NCBI GenBank assembly: GCA_937983305.1
Contig: CALKAJ010000365.1
Coordinates: forward strand, 1 to 7,136
Length of the DNA stretch: 7,136 nt
Direction of reading: 5' to 3'
Source of the DNA: an uncultured Ignavibacteriota bacterium
Lineage (GTDB): Bacteria; Bacteroidota; Ignavibacteria; Tepidaquicellales; Tepidaquicellaceae
Made by a program: the position numbers and the translations under genes. Positions 7,087 through 7,136 of this stretch are shown piece by piece; positions within the stretch are counted from its first letter, which is position 1, and each line of letters opens with the position of its first letter. Below the pieces are notes generated by a model that saw only the letters and a program-made list of their open reading frames with translations, ran no database searches and was not told the DNA's origin.

Positions 7087-7136
7087 AGATCGGAAGAGCA
7101 CACGTCTGAACTCCAGTCACGAATCACCACCTCGTA
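7087..7136 (+). other. Illumina TruSeq indexed (P7-side) adapter remnant
   Basis: From 7087 the sequence is the standard TruSeq read-1 read-through adapter (AGATCGGAAGAGCACACG through CCAGTCAC at 7120). It is followed by what reads as an 8-base index (GAATCACC) and ACCTCGTA, which differs by one base from the expected ATCTCGTA. The gene at 5012 runs on in frame through the whole adapter, so it shows no stop codon in the window. Confidence 0.98.

Overview
The window is a metagenome-style contig of about 7 kb. The genomic DNA (48-7086) is flanked by untrimmed Illumina TruSeq adapter sequence at both ends (1-47 and 7087-7136). The DNA is AT-rich. Three open frames encode exported proteins; two of these, plus a gene fragment at the left edge, carry the type IX secretion (T9SS) C-terminal sorting tail with the YPNPFNP motif. 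That tail style, the absence of Shine-Dalgarno sequences at all visible starts, and the many surface beta-propeller proteins point to the Bacteroidota/Chlorobi/Ignavibacteriota group. I lean towards an Ignavibacteria-like organism, but there is no marker gene to prove it.

Layout, left to right. (1) 48-442 is the C-terminal end of a YCF48/BNR-repeat protein with a complete T9SS tail. (2) 506-1681 is a lipoprotein with a carboxypeptidase-regulatory-like domain and a terminal Ig/FnIII-like domain. It stops at an in-frame TAA, but the same frame stays open and protein-like for 46 more codons to 1822, so the gene looks interrupted by a nonsense mutation or a base error. (3) 1831-3978 is a secreted eight-repeat SBBP beta-propeller protein with two beta-sandwich modules and a T9SS tail. 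These three genes share a strand and are closely spaced, and a strong, probably bidirectional terminator follows at 4000-4037. (4) 4038-4242 is non-coding and holds a degenerate 10-bp-period repeat (ATCTGYG plus 3 nt) and a 9-bp tandem triplet. (5) 4243-4803, on the minus strand, is an exported DUF1579-family protein that is very rich in methionine. (6) 4804-5011 is a divergent intergenic region. (7) 5012-7086 is a long secreted YCF48-like protein with 14 repeats in a strikingly exact 41-residue register. It is cut by the adapter about 16 residues before its expected C-terminus.

The genes do not form a recognisable pathway. They look like cell-surface and secreted cargo (three T9SS substrates, one lipoprotein, one exported small protein); no secretion machinery is encoded here. 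I find no convincing novel system. The observations most worth checking are the adapter ends, which create false in-frame protein extensions; the interrupted lipoprotein gene; the nearly identical 260-bp T9SS-tail DNA cassettes shared by two otherwise different genes; the 10-bp intergenic repeat; and the 14-repeat propeller protein.
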